Below are positions 17,292-25,186 of a DNA stretch of 64,000 nucleotides, one piece after another. Below the pieces are notes generated by a model. The model saw only the letters and a program-made list of their open reading frames with translations, was not told the origin of the DNA and made no database searches. The position numbers and the translations under genes are program-made. Source of the stretch: Alphaproteobacteria bacterium (GTDB lineage Bacteria; Pseudomonadota; Alphaproteobacteria; Micavibrionales; Micavibrionaceae); assembly GCA_002401695.1 (NCBI GenBank), contig NVTV01000022.1, positions 1 to 64,000 on the forward strand, written 5' to 3'. Positions within the stretch are counted from its first letter, which is position 1. Each line of letters starts with the position of its first letter.

Positions 17292-17705
17292 ATGCCCACA
17301 ATAGCGATTGGAAAATTGGCGGAAACTTGCGGTGTTAACATTGACACTGTACGTTATTATGAACGCCAAGACCTGTTACACCCAAGCGAGCGGACGCCGT
17401 CAGGCTATCGGCGCTATGACCAAGGCGGAGTAAAACGGCTTAAGTTTATCCGTAAGGCACAAGGGCTGGGCTTTACCTTGGCGGAAATTAAAACCCTGCT
17501 GGGCCTCGCCGAAAATGATGAAGCAGATTGCGGTGATATTCGCAAATTAGCTCGCCAAAAAATTACCGAGCTAGAGCCGCGTATTGCCGATATGCTAAAG
17601 ATTAAACAAGGACTTGAGGCGCTCGCCAAGTATTGCCCCGGCAGTGGCAAGCCCCTTTCTGAGTGCACTATTTTGGAATATTTTTACGCTGAGGACAAAC
17701 AATAA
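17292..17705 (+). CDS. MerR-family heavy-metal-responsive regulator
   Basis: This 137-residue activator has an N-terminal winged helix (IGKLAETCGVNIDTVRYYER), a long dimer helix and a C-terminal metal loop. The sensor cysteines are Cys80, Cys115 and Cys125 (YCPGSGKPLSEC), closest to the three-cysteine set of MerR and PbrR/CadR-type proteins; CueR-type copper sensors use only two. A divalent soft metal such as Hg, Pb or Cd is therefore the likely inducer. It is the first gene of its own operon, and its stop overlaps the next start (TAATG). Confidence 0.9.
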   Translation: MPTIAIGKLAETCGVNIDTVRYYERQDLLHPSERTPSGYRRYDQGGVKRLKFIRKAQGLGFTLAEIKTLLGLAENDEADCGDIRKLARQKITELEPRIADMLKIKQGLEALAKYCPGSGKPLSECTILEYFYAEDKQ

Positions 17706-18571
17706 TGGTTTGCAAGTTTAATATAAAAAAAGGCGGGTTAACTGCTACTGTTACAATCTGCTTGACCATAGCCATGCAAGCTTTGGCCGCGCCCATCACG
17801 TTTAACACCGCCCTACCTGTCAGTGACGAAGAATTTATTGTGCGCCAGCAAATTCATTATTCCAAAGCAAGTGATAATCTTGGCAGCATTTCCCGCGATG
17901 TGAAAGTCTGGAAATCTATCACCGCGGTAGGTTACGGGGTCACGGATAAATTTGCCGTATTTGGTGTCATGCCCATCATTAACAAAGACATGCAAATCGG
18001 CTCTGTGAAGCGTGAGGTTTCGGGTCTTGCCGATATGAAATTGTTTGGCCGTTATCAAATTTACCGAAAAGACGGGCCCGGAACCACCACCCGCATCGCG
18101 CCGTTCCTTGGCGTTAATCTGCCGATGGGTAAAACAGGAAAAACCAGCGATGGCAGCACAGATTATTTTGGCGGGCTTATTCTCACCCGCGCCTCAACCA
18201 ATTGGAATGTGGATGCGCAGCTTAAATATACGGCTAACGGTAAATATAGCGGGTTTGCGCGCGGCAATGAGGCCAGTTTGGATGCGTCCCTGCAATACCG
18301 TATCAATACCCATAACGCAAATGTGAACATATCTGGATATTTGTTCACTGTTTTGGAAACCAGCCTAGTATATGCTGATGAAAATAAGATTGGCAGCATT
18401 ATAGATTTGAATACCGGCGGCACAACAGCTTTTATTGCGCCGGGTCTGCAATATGCGACCAAGCGCTGGATTGGCGAGGCAGCCGTAAAAATACCGGTCG
18501 TCAAGGATTTAAACGGCACCGCCTTACAGCCTGGCATAACGATTATTACAAGTATCCGCGTAAATTTTTAA
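17705..18571 (+). CDS. Outer-membrane transporter-like beta-barrel protein
   Basis: This 288-residue protein has a signal peptide (cleaved near MQALAAP) and a chain of amphipathic strands ending in a C-terminal Phe (SIRVNF), as in outer-membrane barrels. It resembles the putative MetA-pathway transporter group (PF13557), found near metal and aromatic-degradation genes. The substrate is unknown. Its place between a MerR-type regulator and MerP/MerT-like genes, with overlapping or close spacing, suggests a part in passage of the same metal across the outer membrane. Confidence 0.75.
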   Translation: MVCKFNIKKGGLTATVTICLTIAMQALAAPITFNTALPVSDEEFIVRQQIHYSKASDNLGSISRDVKVWKSITAVGYGVTDKFAVFGVMPIINKDMQIGSVKREVSGLADMKLFGRYQIYRKDGPGTTTRIAPFLGVNLPMGKTGKTSDGSTDYFGGLILTRASTNWNVDAQLKYTANGKYSGFARGNEASLDASLQYRINTHNANVNISGYLFTVLETSLVYADENKIGSIIDLNTGGTTAFIAPGLQYATKRWIGEAAVKIPVVKDLNGTALQPGITIITSIRVNF

Positions 18572-18584
18572 AGGAGAAAATACC

Positions 18585-18950
18585 ATGAAAAAACTATTAT
18601 TGATCACAGCAGGTTTGATGCTGCTGGGCGGCAACGCATTTGCCAAAGACGTACAATATGATTTGCGAGTTGACGGTATGACCTGTCCGTTCTGCGCGGC
18701 CACATCCGAAAAGGCCCTCAAAAAAATTAAAGGCGTCAGCGCGGTGTCCACGGATTTAAAGAAAGCGACAATCAGCGTTTGCGCGGCTGAAGATACCGAC
18801 ATGTCAGATCCCAAGCTTAGCAAATTGCTCAAGAAAAAAGGCTTTACCTATGTCAACAAAACCAAACAAGAAGTGTGCTCAATAAGCGCAGGAAAAACCG
18901 ATGTCAAAAAAACCGGATTCCTGCGCGGTTTTTTTCATAAGCACAGCTAA
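18585..18950 (+). CDS. MerP-like periplasmic heavy-metal-binding protein
   Basis: This 121-residue protein has a Sec signal (cleaved after NAFA) and one HMA domain with GMTCPFCAA at about residues 31-39. The fold matches MerP and Atx1-type carriers, which pass a soft metal ion through the CxxC pair. The chain is longer than MerP (about 90 residues) owing to a basic tail with an extra Cys. A good ribosome site (AAAGGAG) precedes it. The stop overlaps the MerT-like start, which supports a working pair. Confidence 0.85.
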   Translation: MKKLLLITAGLMLLGGNAFAKDVQYDLRVDGMTCPFCAATSEKALKKIKGVSAVSTDLKKATISVCAAEDTDMSDPKLSKLLKKKGFTYVNKTKQEVCSISAGKTDVKKTGFLRGFFHKHS

Positions 18951-19348
18951 TGAACAGCACGCCCCAAGCAACTTTAAAGGCTAGTAGGTGGGGATGGCTC
19001 ACCCTATTTGCATCGACCACGACGCTGTTTTGCTGTGCGCTGCCGATCTTGCTTGTCACCATTGGGCTGGGCGCGGTATCTGCGGCCATGTTCGCCAATG
19101 TGCCATTTTTAACATTTTTGGCAAAGCACGAACTTTGGCTGTTTGTGTTTAGTTTTTGTATGCTGTCTATCAGTGCATGGTCTATATATCGCCCCGGCCG
19201 ATCTTGCCCCGCAGACCCCAAGCTTGCGGATCAATGCGCGCGGGCTGATAAATGGAACAAACGCGTTCTGATCATTTCTAGCACAATATGGCTGGTCGGT
19301 TTTACGGCGGCCTATTTGTCAATTCCTCTCATGAACCTATTTAGCTAA
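18950..19348 (+). CDS. MerT-like inner-membrane metal transport protein
   Basis: This 132-residue protein has at least three membrane segments. The first carries a Cys pair (LFCCALPILL) and the loop after the second has two more Cys (RSCPADPKLADQC), the four-cysteine plan of MerT. In MerT these pass Hg(II) from MerP into the cytoplasm. No merA reductase follows; the next gene is convergent and overlaps by 12 bp. The operon may therefore act on another metal, or uptake may serve a reductase encoded elsewhere. Function by homology only. Confidence 0.8.
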   Translation: MNSTPQATLKASRWGWLTLFASTTTLFCCALPILLVTIGLGAVSAAMFANVPFLTFLAKHELWLFVFSFCMLSISAWSIYRPGRSCPADPKLADQCARADKWNKRVLIISSTIWLVGFTAAYLSIPLMNLFS

Positions 19349-20104
19349 TGGCTTTGTTCGAAAATAGGAGGTCAGCAACCAGAGGAGCGGCACACCCACA
19401 AGTCCGAGTGAAATTAGATTAGATACCAATGGCGCTTCAATCACTTCGGTAGCCATATGAAAATCAAAATTTGCTTGTTCGCCAATAAAGGGTATGCGGG
19501 CTAATTCGCTGAGTTCATGTAAGCCGTAAAAAAACAAATAGACAGAAAACAGGATGAGAAACACACCTGTCACTTGCAAAAATATCCGCAGGTTGATTTT
19601 ACTGCTTTGCTTTATCCATAAATACCCTATCAGGCCGATGAGTAAAAATGCGAGAATTGCGCCGATCCACATCGACATTCCGTCTTGCTGTGCGCCAATC
19701 GTGCCAAGCATTAAAGCTGTTTCCATACCCTCTCTGGATATCATCAAAACAGTAAATATAAACACGCCGAAAATTGCAATAGTCCTGTTTTTCTGTGACG
19801 CCTTTTCTAATTGGGTATCAATATTGCCGCGAATATTCTTTGCTGTTCGCATGACGTAAAGTGTAAATGTGGCAACAAGCAAACCAGCGGCAATGGCAAG
19901 GCTCCCCTCCCAGACAGGGTCTTGTGCAAGATCAGCAACGTGCCAACCCGTTGTTAGGCTAATAATCAGTGCCAACATAATGCCTGCATAAACTGATTTT
20001 TTTAGATCAAAACGGCCTATTTTGTTCAAATAAGCCAGCATGATAGCGATAATGAGAAAAGCTTCTAGGCCCTCCCTAAACACAACAACCAAAGTTTCTA
20101 ACAT
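19337..20104 (-). CDS. FTR1-family iron permease
   Basis: This 255-residue inner-membrane protein has seven predicted helices and the two REGxE iron-binding motifs (FREGLEAF near residue 9 and SREGMETA near residue 123). It belongs to the FTR1/EfeU group, which import oxidised iron, usually after a ferroxidase step; some relatives (PbrT) take up lead. The start is set by GGAGGT 5 bp upstream of ATG at 20104. Efe-type partners are absent, though the CopA oxidase in this island could supply ferroxidase activity (speculative). A Fur-box-like site lies just upstream. Confidence 0.9.
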   Translation of the reverse strand: MLETLVVVFREGLEAFLIIAIMLAYLNKIGRFDLKKSVYAGIMLALIISLTTGWHVADLAQDPVWEGSLAIAAGLLVATFTLYVMRTAKNIRGNIDTQLEKASQKNRTIAIFGVFIFTVLMISREGMETALMLGTIGAQQDGMSMWIGAILAFLLIGLIGYLWIKQSSKINLRIFLQVTGVFLILFSVYLFFYGLHELSELARIPFIGEQANFDFHMATEVIEAPLVSNLISLGLVGVPLLWLLTSYFRTKPLAK

Positions 20105-20127
20105 GACCACCTCCAATGCAATAGCTT

Positions 20128-20149
20128 AATGCGAATGACTATCATTTGC
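20128..20149 (-). promoter_or_regulatory. Fur-box-like operator upstream of the FTR1 gene
   Basis: The sequence GCGAATGACTATCATTTGC, 25-45 bp upstream of the FTR1 start, fits the 7-1-7 Fur pattern around a central AATGACTATCATT core. Iron repression of an iron permease would be expected. Assigned by eye. Confidence 0.5.
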
Positions 20150-20200
20150 TACACCAGATGCGAGCGGTTCGCAAGTTATTTATCGAGTCCCTGTGATTAT

Positions 20201-20773
20201 TTATCCAGCACTCCCTAATGCCTGTGATAAATTTAAGCGGGCCCTATAAATCCTTGTCTCCACAGCTTTAGGGCTGATTTTTAGAATTTCTGCGGCTTGT
20301 TTGTGGCTCATATTTTCTATTGTGCAGAGAATGAGCGGGGCTTTTAGGTTTTGGGGTAACTTGGAAATTGCGGTGTTAACGACTTTGAGCCTGCTTTTGC
20401 CATCAATGCTCGCATCTGGGTTTTCTTGTGTTTCCATATTGGTGATATTCACCTCCATAAGCGGTGTCATGCGCTGGATAAAAGAGCGGGTTTTACGTTT
20501 GCGCCCCATATCTCGGCATTTGTTCATGGTGATCTGAAAGGCCCATGTAGAAAATTTATATTTAGGATTAAACCTCGCCAGATTACGGTGCATGGCAATG
20601 AACGTATCTTGAACAACATCTTCTGCATCGTCCCCGTCCCCCATATGGCGATAGGCAAAATGGTAGAGCGGGGATTTATATTTGCGCATGATGGCAGTAA
20701 AAGCAGGATCATCACCCGATGCCGCTCTTTTGATTAAAGCTTTGTCTTCATCATCGCTCGCCAAATCAAACAT
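20201..20773 (-). CDS. cnrH: CnrH-type ECF sigma factor
   Basis: This 190-residue sigma factor has region 2 (MGDGDDAEDVVQDTFIAMHR, then FNPKYKFSTWAFQIT) and region 4 (ISKLPQNLKAPLILCTIENM with KAVETRIYRAR). It directs RNA polymerase to a small regulon when released from its anti-sigma factor. It follows cnrY- and cnrX-like genes in the order and spacing known for the nickel/cobalt-resistance locus cnrYXH of Cupriavidus metallidurans, starting 6 bp after cnrX. Its likely targets are the efflux genes upstream on the same strand. The exact inducer is not shown by the sequence. Confidence 0.87.
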   Translation of the reverse strand: MFDLASDDEDKALIKRAASGDDPAFTAIMRKYKSPLYHFAYRHMGDGDDAEDVVQDTFIAMHRNLARFNPKYKFSTWAFQITMNKCRDMGRKRKTRSFIQRMTPLMEVNITNMETQENPDASIDGKSRLKVVNTAISKLPQNLKAPLILCTIENMSHKQAAEILKISPKAVETRIYRARLNLSQALGSAG

Positions 20774-20779
20774 AAGAAC

Positions 20780-21226
20780 CTAATTGGCAATATCACGAAA
20801 TGAGCTCGTAACAATCTCGTCAAACTTTTCAGCTTGCGCATCGTTCAAAAGGCTGCGCATCGCAAATATATGCTCTAAGGTCAGAGTTTGTAGCGCGTCC
20901 AATGTCTCAACATATTCGCCTTTTGCAGCAAGGACTTCAGGCGACATTTCGTGGGAAGACTGCATAGCAGCACTAAGCCGTACATTGGCGTTTTTCATGC
21001 GCAATTCAAGCGCTGTTTTTTTAACGGAAAACAACTCCTCAAGCTCATGCAATTTAACATTTTGGGCTGATGTCAAAACCAGTTCATTATGAATTTGCTC
21101 ATGAAGTCCGATAGTTTTGCCCGCATTTGGCATAATATATTTATGCCCGAGCAATATACCGATAACACCCGCCATAAAGCTAAGGCCGATGATTAAAGCC
21201 GCGCTGCGTATCCCCTTACTAATCAC
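20780..21226 (-). CDS. cnrX: CnrX-type periplasmic metal sensor
   Basis: Read from the GTG at 21226, which overlaps the cnrY stop by 8 bp, this is a 148-residue protein, the length I recall for CnrX. One N-terminal membrane helix (residues 8-27) precedes a helical-hairpin sensor domain (Metal_resist type). The five residues that hold Ni(II)/Co(II) in CnrX all occur at the same numbers: His42, His46, Glu63, His119 and Met123 (LHEQIH, LEHIFAM). A longer frame from 21322 would add 32 residues inside cnrY and is rejected. It should hold CnrY until metal binds. Confidence 0.9.
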   Translation of the reverse strand: MISKGIRSAALIIGLSFMAGVIGILLGHKYIMPNAGKTIGLHEQIHNELVLTSAQNVKLHELEELFSVKKTALELRMKNANVRLSAAMQSSHEMSPEVLAAKGEYVETLDALQTLTLEHIFAMRSLLNDAQAEKFDEIVTSSFRDIAN

Positions 21227-21500
21227 AACAAGACACCATGATTTTACTGACGCTATAAGAAGGCGTTGATGAGAACACATCCAGATCGTTTTGAACGGGG
21301 CTCGCACCTGCTCCGATGACACCTCCGAACAGCAATGCCGTTGCGACAGGCGCGCCTTTTAACCAAAGCGGCAGGCCAGAAAAATAGACATAAGATTTTG
21401 AAGTTTCTATGCGCTGCCATACGCGCGCCTCAAGACCCACAAGCCTTTTCTCATTTGGCGCGGGCAAGTTTTGTATGATTTGATCAATTTTATCCGTCAT
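21219..21500 (-). CDS. cnrY: CnrY-type anti-sigma factor
   Basis: This 93-residue protein has a short cytoplasmic part (about residues 1-44), one membrane helix (GAPVATALLFGGVIGAG) and a brief periplasmic tail. This is the plan of CnrY/NccY anti-sigma factors, which keep CnrH at the membrane through an N-terminal helix. Primary similarity is hard to judge for so small a protein, so the call rests on topology, size and its place directly before cnrX and cnrH. The ATG at 21500 follows AAGGA; in-frame ATGs farther upstream reach back to 21545. Confidence 0.78.
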   Translation of the reverse strand: MTDKIDQIIQNLPAPNEKRLVGLEARVWQRIETSKSYVYFSGLPLWLKGAPVATALLFGGVIGAGASPVQNDLDVFSSTPSYSVSKIMVSCCD

Positions 21501-21514
21501 GGTTTTCCTTTTCA

Positions 21515-22039
21515 TTAGGATGTATGAAGATGCGCGATTTTCCAAGCTCCATTTACTTTTTTCAAAATAGCGGTTCCGTGCCGCGTAAAGGTTTTATCTT
21601 CACCTTTATATGTGTAAGCCATATCAATAGAAAAACTGGCTGTTGCCAAATCGCCCGAAACATTGGTTTTGTAATCTTTATAATCGTATTTGGTAAACAC
21701 CAAATCTTCGTTAGCAAATTCGGGCGCAAGATGATGATCGCGATAATCGGCCCAGCCAATATTTGTGCCTTTACCCTCGAAAATAGTGAAGTCTGTCCCG
21801 TTAGGCAAAACAAAGGCTTCCATAGCCGCAACATCTTTAGAATTTATCAGGCCAGAATAGCTGCTCAAGACAGATTCAATATTTCGGTTTTCCTGTGATG
21901 TATTTACAGACATTTGCTGCGTTGAGCCATCATGAGAATGTCCATCATCCATATGCTCGGCTGTTTGCCCTGGCGAACACGAAGCCGCAAGCAGGCCAAA
22001 AGACAAGGGGATGAGTAGTTTCTTTGATAAGTTTTTCAT
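21515..22039 (-). CDS. NTF2/SnoaL-like lipoprotein (DUF4440 type)
   Basis: This 174-residue protein begins with a lipoprotein signal (LLAASC at residues 15-20), then a short His/Asp stretch (EHMDDGHSHDGS) and a cone-shaped NTF2-like domain. The domain has the usual start (VLSSYSGLINSKDVAAMEAF) and end (TRHGTAILKKVNGAWKIAHLH) of the ketosteroid-isomerase-like fold. No catalytic role is assigned. GGAG precedes the ATG at 22039. It lies between the efflux genes and the cnrYXH-like switch and is probably exported to the periplasmic face. Confidence 0.8.
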   Translation of the reverse strand: MKNLSKKLLIPLSFGLLAASCSPGQTAEHMDDGHSHDGSTQQMSVNTSQENRNIESVLSSYSGLINSKDVAAMEAFVLPNGTDFTIFEGKGTNIGWADYRDHHLAPEFANEDLVFTKYDYKDYKTNVSGDLATASFSIDMAYTYKGEDKTFTRHGTAILKKVNGAWKIAHLHTS

Positions 22040-22099
22040 AATTTTCTCCAAATAAAGTGCCAAATATAGTGTCTGTAATATGCTTTTATATCATGCTTC

Positions 22100-22879
22100 T
22101 TACATCATTCCAGGCATAAGATGTTTGATGCCACCATGTGCTAACGATCCGCCTAAAAAGCCATTTACGGCTACGCCTAGTGCCATCGCAAATAAAAGCA
22201 GATTGAACGCCTTGCTCGCCCGTAAACCGCCTTTGGTTTTTCTTGCTTTTGTCATGACATACGCCGTTATCATACCGCCGATAAGCAAGCTGGTGCCAAT
22301 CCAGCGGTGTGAGGACATAACTGCATTCTCCCCTAATTGTACCGGCCCGGAATGCGCCCACCCCAGCAAGCCAGCACCCAGAGCGCCGAACGTGCCAAGC
22401 CAAACCAGAAGGCTCACGGTTTTATCATAAGCTCCGTCTTTGGTGCGCATATTCAAAACTTGCGCAAAAGCGGCTGACAAAAATAACGCGATAGGAAAAT
22501 GCACAATAAGCGGGTGAAATTTACCAAAAGCCGCCATGACTTTTGAAAACGGCGAACTATCAGGGCTTATGCCCCAATGGGAATGCCCACCAGACTCACC
22601 ACCTGCTTCATCGTGCCCGCCTGCTTCGTGACTATGTTCTTCAGTACCAGCAGATTCATCGTGCCCATCAGCTTCATGGCTATGTTCTTGCGCCTCGGTA
22701 CCATCCTCGTGATGATCTTCCATTGCCTGTTCATCATGTTCCGCAACCGTGTCTTTAGTTTGTGTTTGTTCTTGAGCGGCCTCATTATGCAAATTCGGCG
22801 GATGAGCCGTTGCCGTTTGAGTGACCAAAATGCTAGCAAATAAAAATACCAGAACCAAAACAATATACCGAATATGCAT
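22100..22879 (-). CDS. DUF2231 membrane protein with His/Glu-rich periplasmic repeats
   Basis: This 259-residue protein has an N-terminal signal or anchor, then about 75 residues rich in His, Glu, Asp and Gly with repeats of the type EEHSHEAGGHDEA, and a DUF2231-type membrane domain of four helices opening with HPLIVHFPIALFL. The repeats are likely periplasmic and suited to binding Zn, Co, Ni or Cd. GTG at 22885 is a possible start, but the ATG at 22879 is preferred. It sits between zntA and the sigma-switch genes. Function is unknown; a metal buffer or sensor is a reasonable guess. Confidence 0.75.
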   Translation of the reverse strand: MHIRYIVLVLVFLFASILVTQTATAHPPNLHNEAAQEQTQTKDTVAEHDEQAMEDHHEDGTEAQEHSHEADGHDESAGTEEHSHEAGGHDEAGGESGGHSHWGISPDSSPFSKVMAAFGKFHPLIVHFPIALFLSAAFAQVLNMRTKDGAYDKTVSLLVWLGTFGALGAGLLGWAHSGPVQLGENAVMSSHRWIGTSLLIGGMITAYVMTKARKTKGGLRASKAFNLLLFAMALGVAVNGFLGGSLAHGGIKHLMPGMM

Positions 22880-23017
22880 ACACACTTTTCCTTTTACATG
22901 AAGTTATGGGCGTAATACGCGACAAATATACCTTTCCCTTGAAAAAATATTGATCCAGCAATTGTCAACCAGCCTTTACGGTATGTTTTGTGGTTGAGGG
23001 CAATTGTGCGAGCGCTT

Positions 23018-25177
23018 TTATGGTTTAAACCTCAATAGTCGGAGTGCGTTGAGGGTTACGATTACTGTTGCCCCTGTGTCAGCCAATATGGCCATCCATA
23101 ATGAGGTTGCGCCGAGCATGGTTGTGACAAGGAAGATGGCTTTTAGGGCAAGTGCAAAAGCTATATTTTGGTGAATATTCCGCATGGTTGCTTTGGAGAG
23201 ATTAACCAAGTCCGGAATGCCGTTAACGCGCTCACGCAGCAAAGCTGCGTCCGCCGTTTCCAGAGCTACATCGGTGCCTCCACCCATAGCGATTCCTACA
23301 TCTGCTCTGGCCAGGGCAGGTGCGTCATTGATACCGTCACCGACCATGGCAACACTGCCGCGAGCTTTTAAACCTTCAATAGCGCGTAATTTGTCATCTG
23401 GCATGAGCTCGGCTTGCACAGCCATGCCAAGCTGGGTGGCAATAGCTTTGCCGGTGCGGGCATTGTCACCCGTGAGCATAATCGTTTCGATACCCATTGC
23501 GCCGAGCCTGTCCATAGCCTCCCTCGCATCTTCGCGCAGTTCGTCGCGCATAGCGATAACCCCGAGCATGGTTTTACCTTTGACCACCACGCCAAGCGTT
23601 TTGCCTTCCTCTTCAAAGCCCAGAATGATTTGCCTGGTTTTGACGTTTATTTTTGAAATTTCTTCGGCGTATCTCGGCGAGACAATTGTCACCATAGTTC
23701 TCCCGACTAAACCGGCAACACCGCGCCCCGATAAAGCCTTCGCATCTTTGGCGCGGGTAAATGTAACGCCCATCTCTTTGGCTTTGTCAACAATAGCCAC
23801 GGCGAGCGGGTGCGATGACGTGACTTCGACGGCCGCAGCCAGAGATAACATGTCGGTTTCGCTTCCTTGAGATACATGAATATCCGTAACCTTTGGTGTG
23901 CCTTCGCTTAGGGTCCCTGTTTTGTCAAAAGCAATGGTTTTAACTTTGCCAATGGCCTCAAGTACCACACCGCCTTTTATCAATATGCCACGCCGCGCTC
24001 CAGCTGCGATACCGGAGGTTATCGCCGCAGGGGTCGAAAGAACCAAAGCACACGGGCACCCGATCAACCACACCGCAAGGCCTTTGTAAATCCAACCCAT
24101 CCAATCACCACCAAACATGAGAGGCGGAACGGCGCCAACCAATATCCCAGCAACTAATACTGCGGGGGTATAGTACCGACTAAAATTATCAATGAAGCGT
24201 GCGGTTGGTGATTTCCCGGCTTCGGCCTCTTCGACCAAACTCATAATGCGCGCGATCATATTGTCCTGCGCGGTTTTGTCGACTCGTAGGCGGATCACCC
24301 CGTCCGCATTTATGGCGCCAGCAAAAACCGCATCGCCTGCCCCCCTGCGTACGGGAATACTTTCCCCGGTGATGGAGCTTTCATCAAGCGAGGTAGAACC
24401 AGATACAATCTCGCCGTCTGCAGGCACGCGGCCACCGGGCTGGACTTCAACAATATCACCGACCGCAAGCGTATCCGCCGCCACTTCGCTAATATCTTCA
24501 TTTTCCTTTGTTGCATTTCTAATTAAAAACGCCTTTTTGGGGGCAAGATCGGCAAGCGCTCTCACGCTTTTTCGCGCTTTTGCGGTCGCCATGCTTTCAA
24601 GCATTTCACCAAGCGCAAACAAAAATACGACAACCGCCGCTTCTACAGATGCGCCAATAGTAATCGCACCGATAACTGCAAATGTCACCAAAGTTTCAAT
24701 GGTAAATGGACTTCCGGATCGTGCAGAGTTAAAGGCTTTTTTGGCCATGGGCGCCAAAGCCACCAGAGCAACAAGAGCATAAGCAAGTTCGTAAATTTTA
24801 ATTTCATAGCCGCCAATCTTCAAAGCGGCATCCCTAGCAAAAATAAACACCAAAGTTGCAAGCACGAGCATAGTGCCCGTAAAAACAACGAGCCGCCCCT
24901 TCTTTGTTGTATGCCAAGCCTCCAGTCCGCCGCCCCCCAAGTCGCCAGATTGAGCTATGCTGCCGACTTTAGTTATTTTGTACCCGAGTTTGTTGATTGC
25001 TTTTTCAACGCCGGCCATGTTTGAATTTTCGCCCTCAAAATTAAGCTTAAGCTTGCCATTGCCATAATTGATATTGGCATCTTTCACACCAGGCACAGCA
25101 CAGACAGCTTTTTCCAGCGGACCAACACAAGAAAGACAGTCTACGCCTTCAACTGTTAATGTTGTTTCCTCACTCAT
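23018..25177 (-). CDS. zntA: ZntA/CadA-type Zn/Cd/Pb-exporting P-type ATPase
   Basis: This 719-residue ATPase drives divalent soft metals from the cytoplasm to the periplasm. Residues 7-75 are an HMA domain (GVDCLSC). The membrane motif is CPCALVLSTP near residue 373, the phosphorylation site DKTGT near 417, and the hinge GDGINDAP is intact. The last helices carry ILADTGATVIVTLNALRL, whose Asp is the divalent-metal ligand of ZntA; copper ATPases have different residues there. It starts 9 bp after the PII-like gene and belongs to the czc transcript, giving a cytoplasm-to-periplasm pump beside a trans-envelope pump. Confidence 0.94.
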   Translation of the reverse strand: MSEETTLTVEGVDCLSCVGPLEKAVCAVPGVKDANINYGNGKLKLNFEGENSNMAGVEKAINKLGYKITKVGSIAQSGDLGGGGLEAWHTTKKGRLVVFTGTMLVLATLVFIFARDAALKIGGYEIKIYELAYALVALVALAPMAKKAFNSARSGSPFTIETLVTFAVIGAITIGASVEAAVVVFLFALGEMLESMATAKARKSVRALADLAPKKAFLIRNATKENEDISEVAADTLAVGDIVEVQPGGRVPADGEIVSGSTSLDESSITGESIPVRRGAGDAVFAGAINADGVIRLRVDKTAQDNMIARIMSLVEEAEAGKSPTARFIDNFSRYYTPAVLVAGILVGAVPPLMFGGDWMGWIYKGLAVWLIGCPCALVLSTPAAITSGIAAGARRGILIKGGVVLEAIGKVKTIAFDKTGTLSEGTPKVTDIHVSQGSETDMLSLAAAVEVTSSHPLAVAIVDKAKEMGVTFTRAKDAKALSGRGVAGLVGRTMVTIVSPRYAEEISKINVKTRQIILGFEEEGKTLGVVVKGKTMLGVIAMRDELREDAREAMDRLGAMGIETIMLTGDNARTGKAIATQLGMAVQAELMPDDKLRAIEGLKARGSVAMVGDGINDAPALARADVGIAMGGGTDVALETADAALLRERVNGIPDLVNLSKATMRNIHQNIAFALALKAIFLVTTMLGATSLWMAILADTGATVIVTLNALRLLRFKP

Positions 25178-25186
25178 AACCTTCCT

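Noticed and set aside
18950-19348. MerC or MerF in place of a MerT-like protein
   Set aside because: The pair of Cys in the first helix plus two Cys in the later loop fits MerT best, though the family borders are soft at this length.
23184-23870. 228-codon plus-strand frame
   Set aside because: It is antisense to the zntA-type ATPase hinge region and very rich in Ser, Ala and Pro, typical of a shadow of a well-conserved gene.
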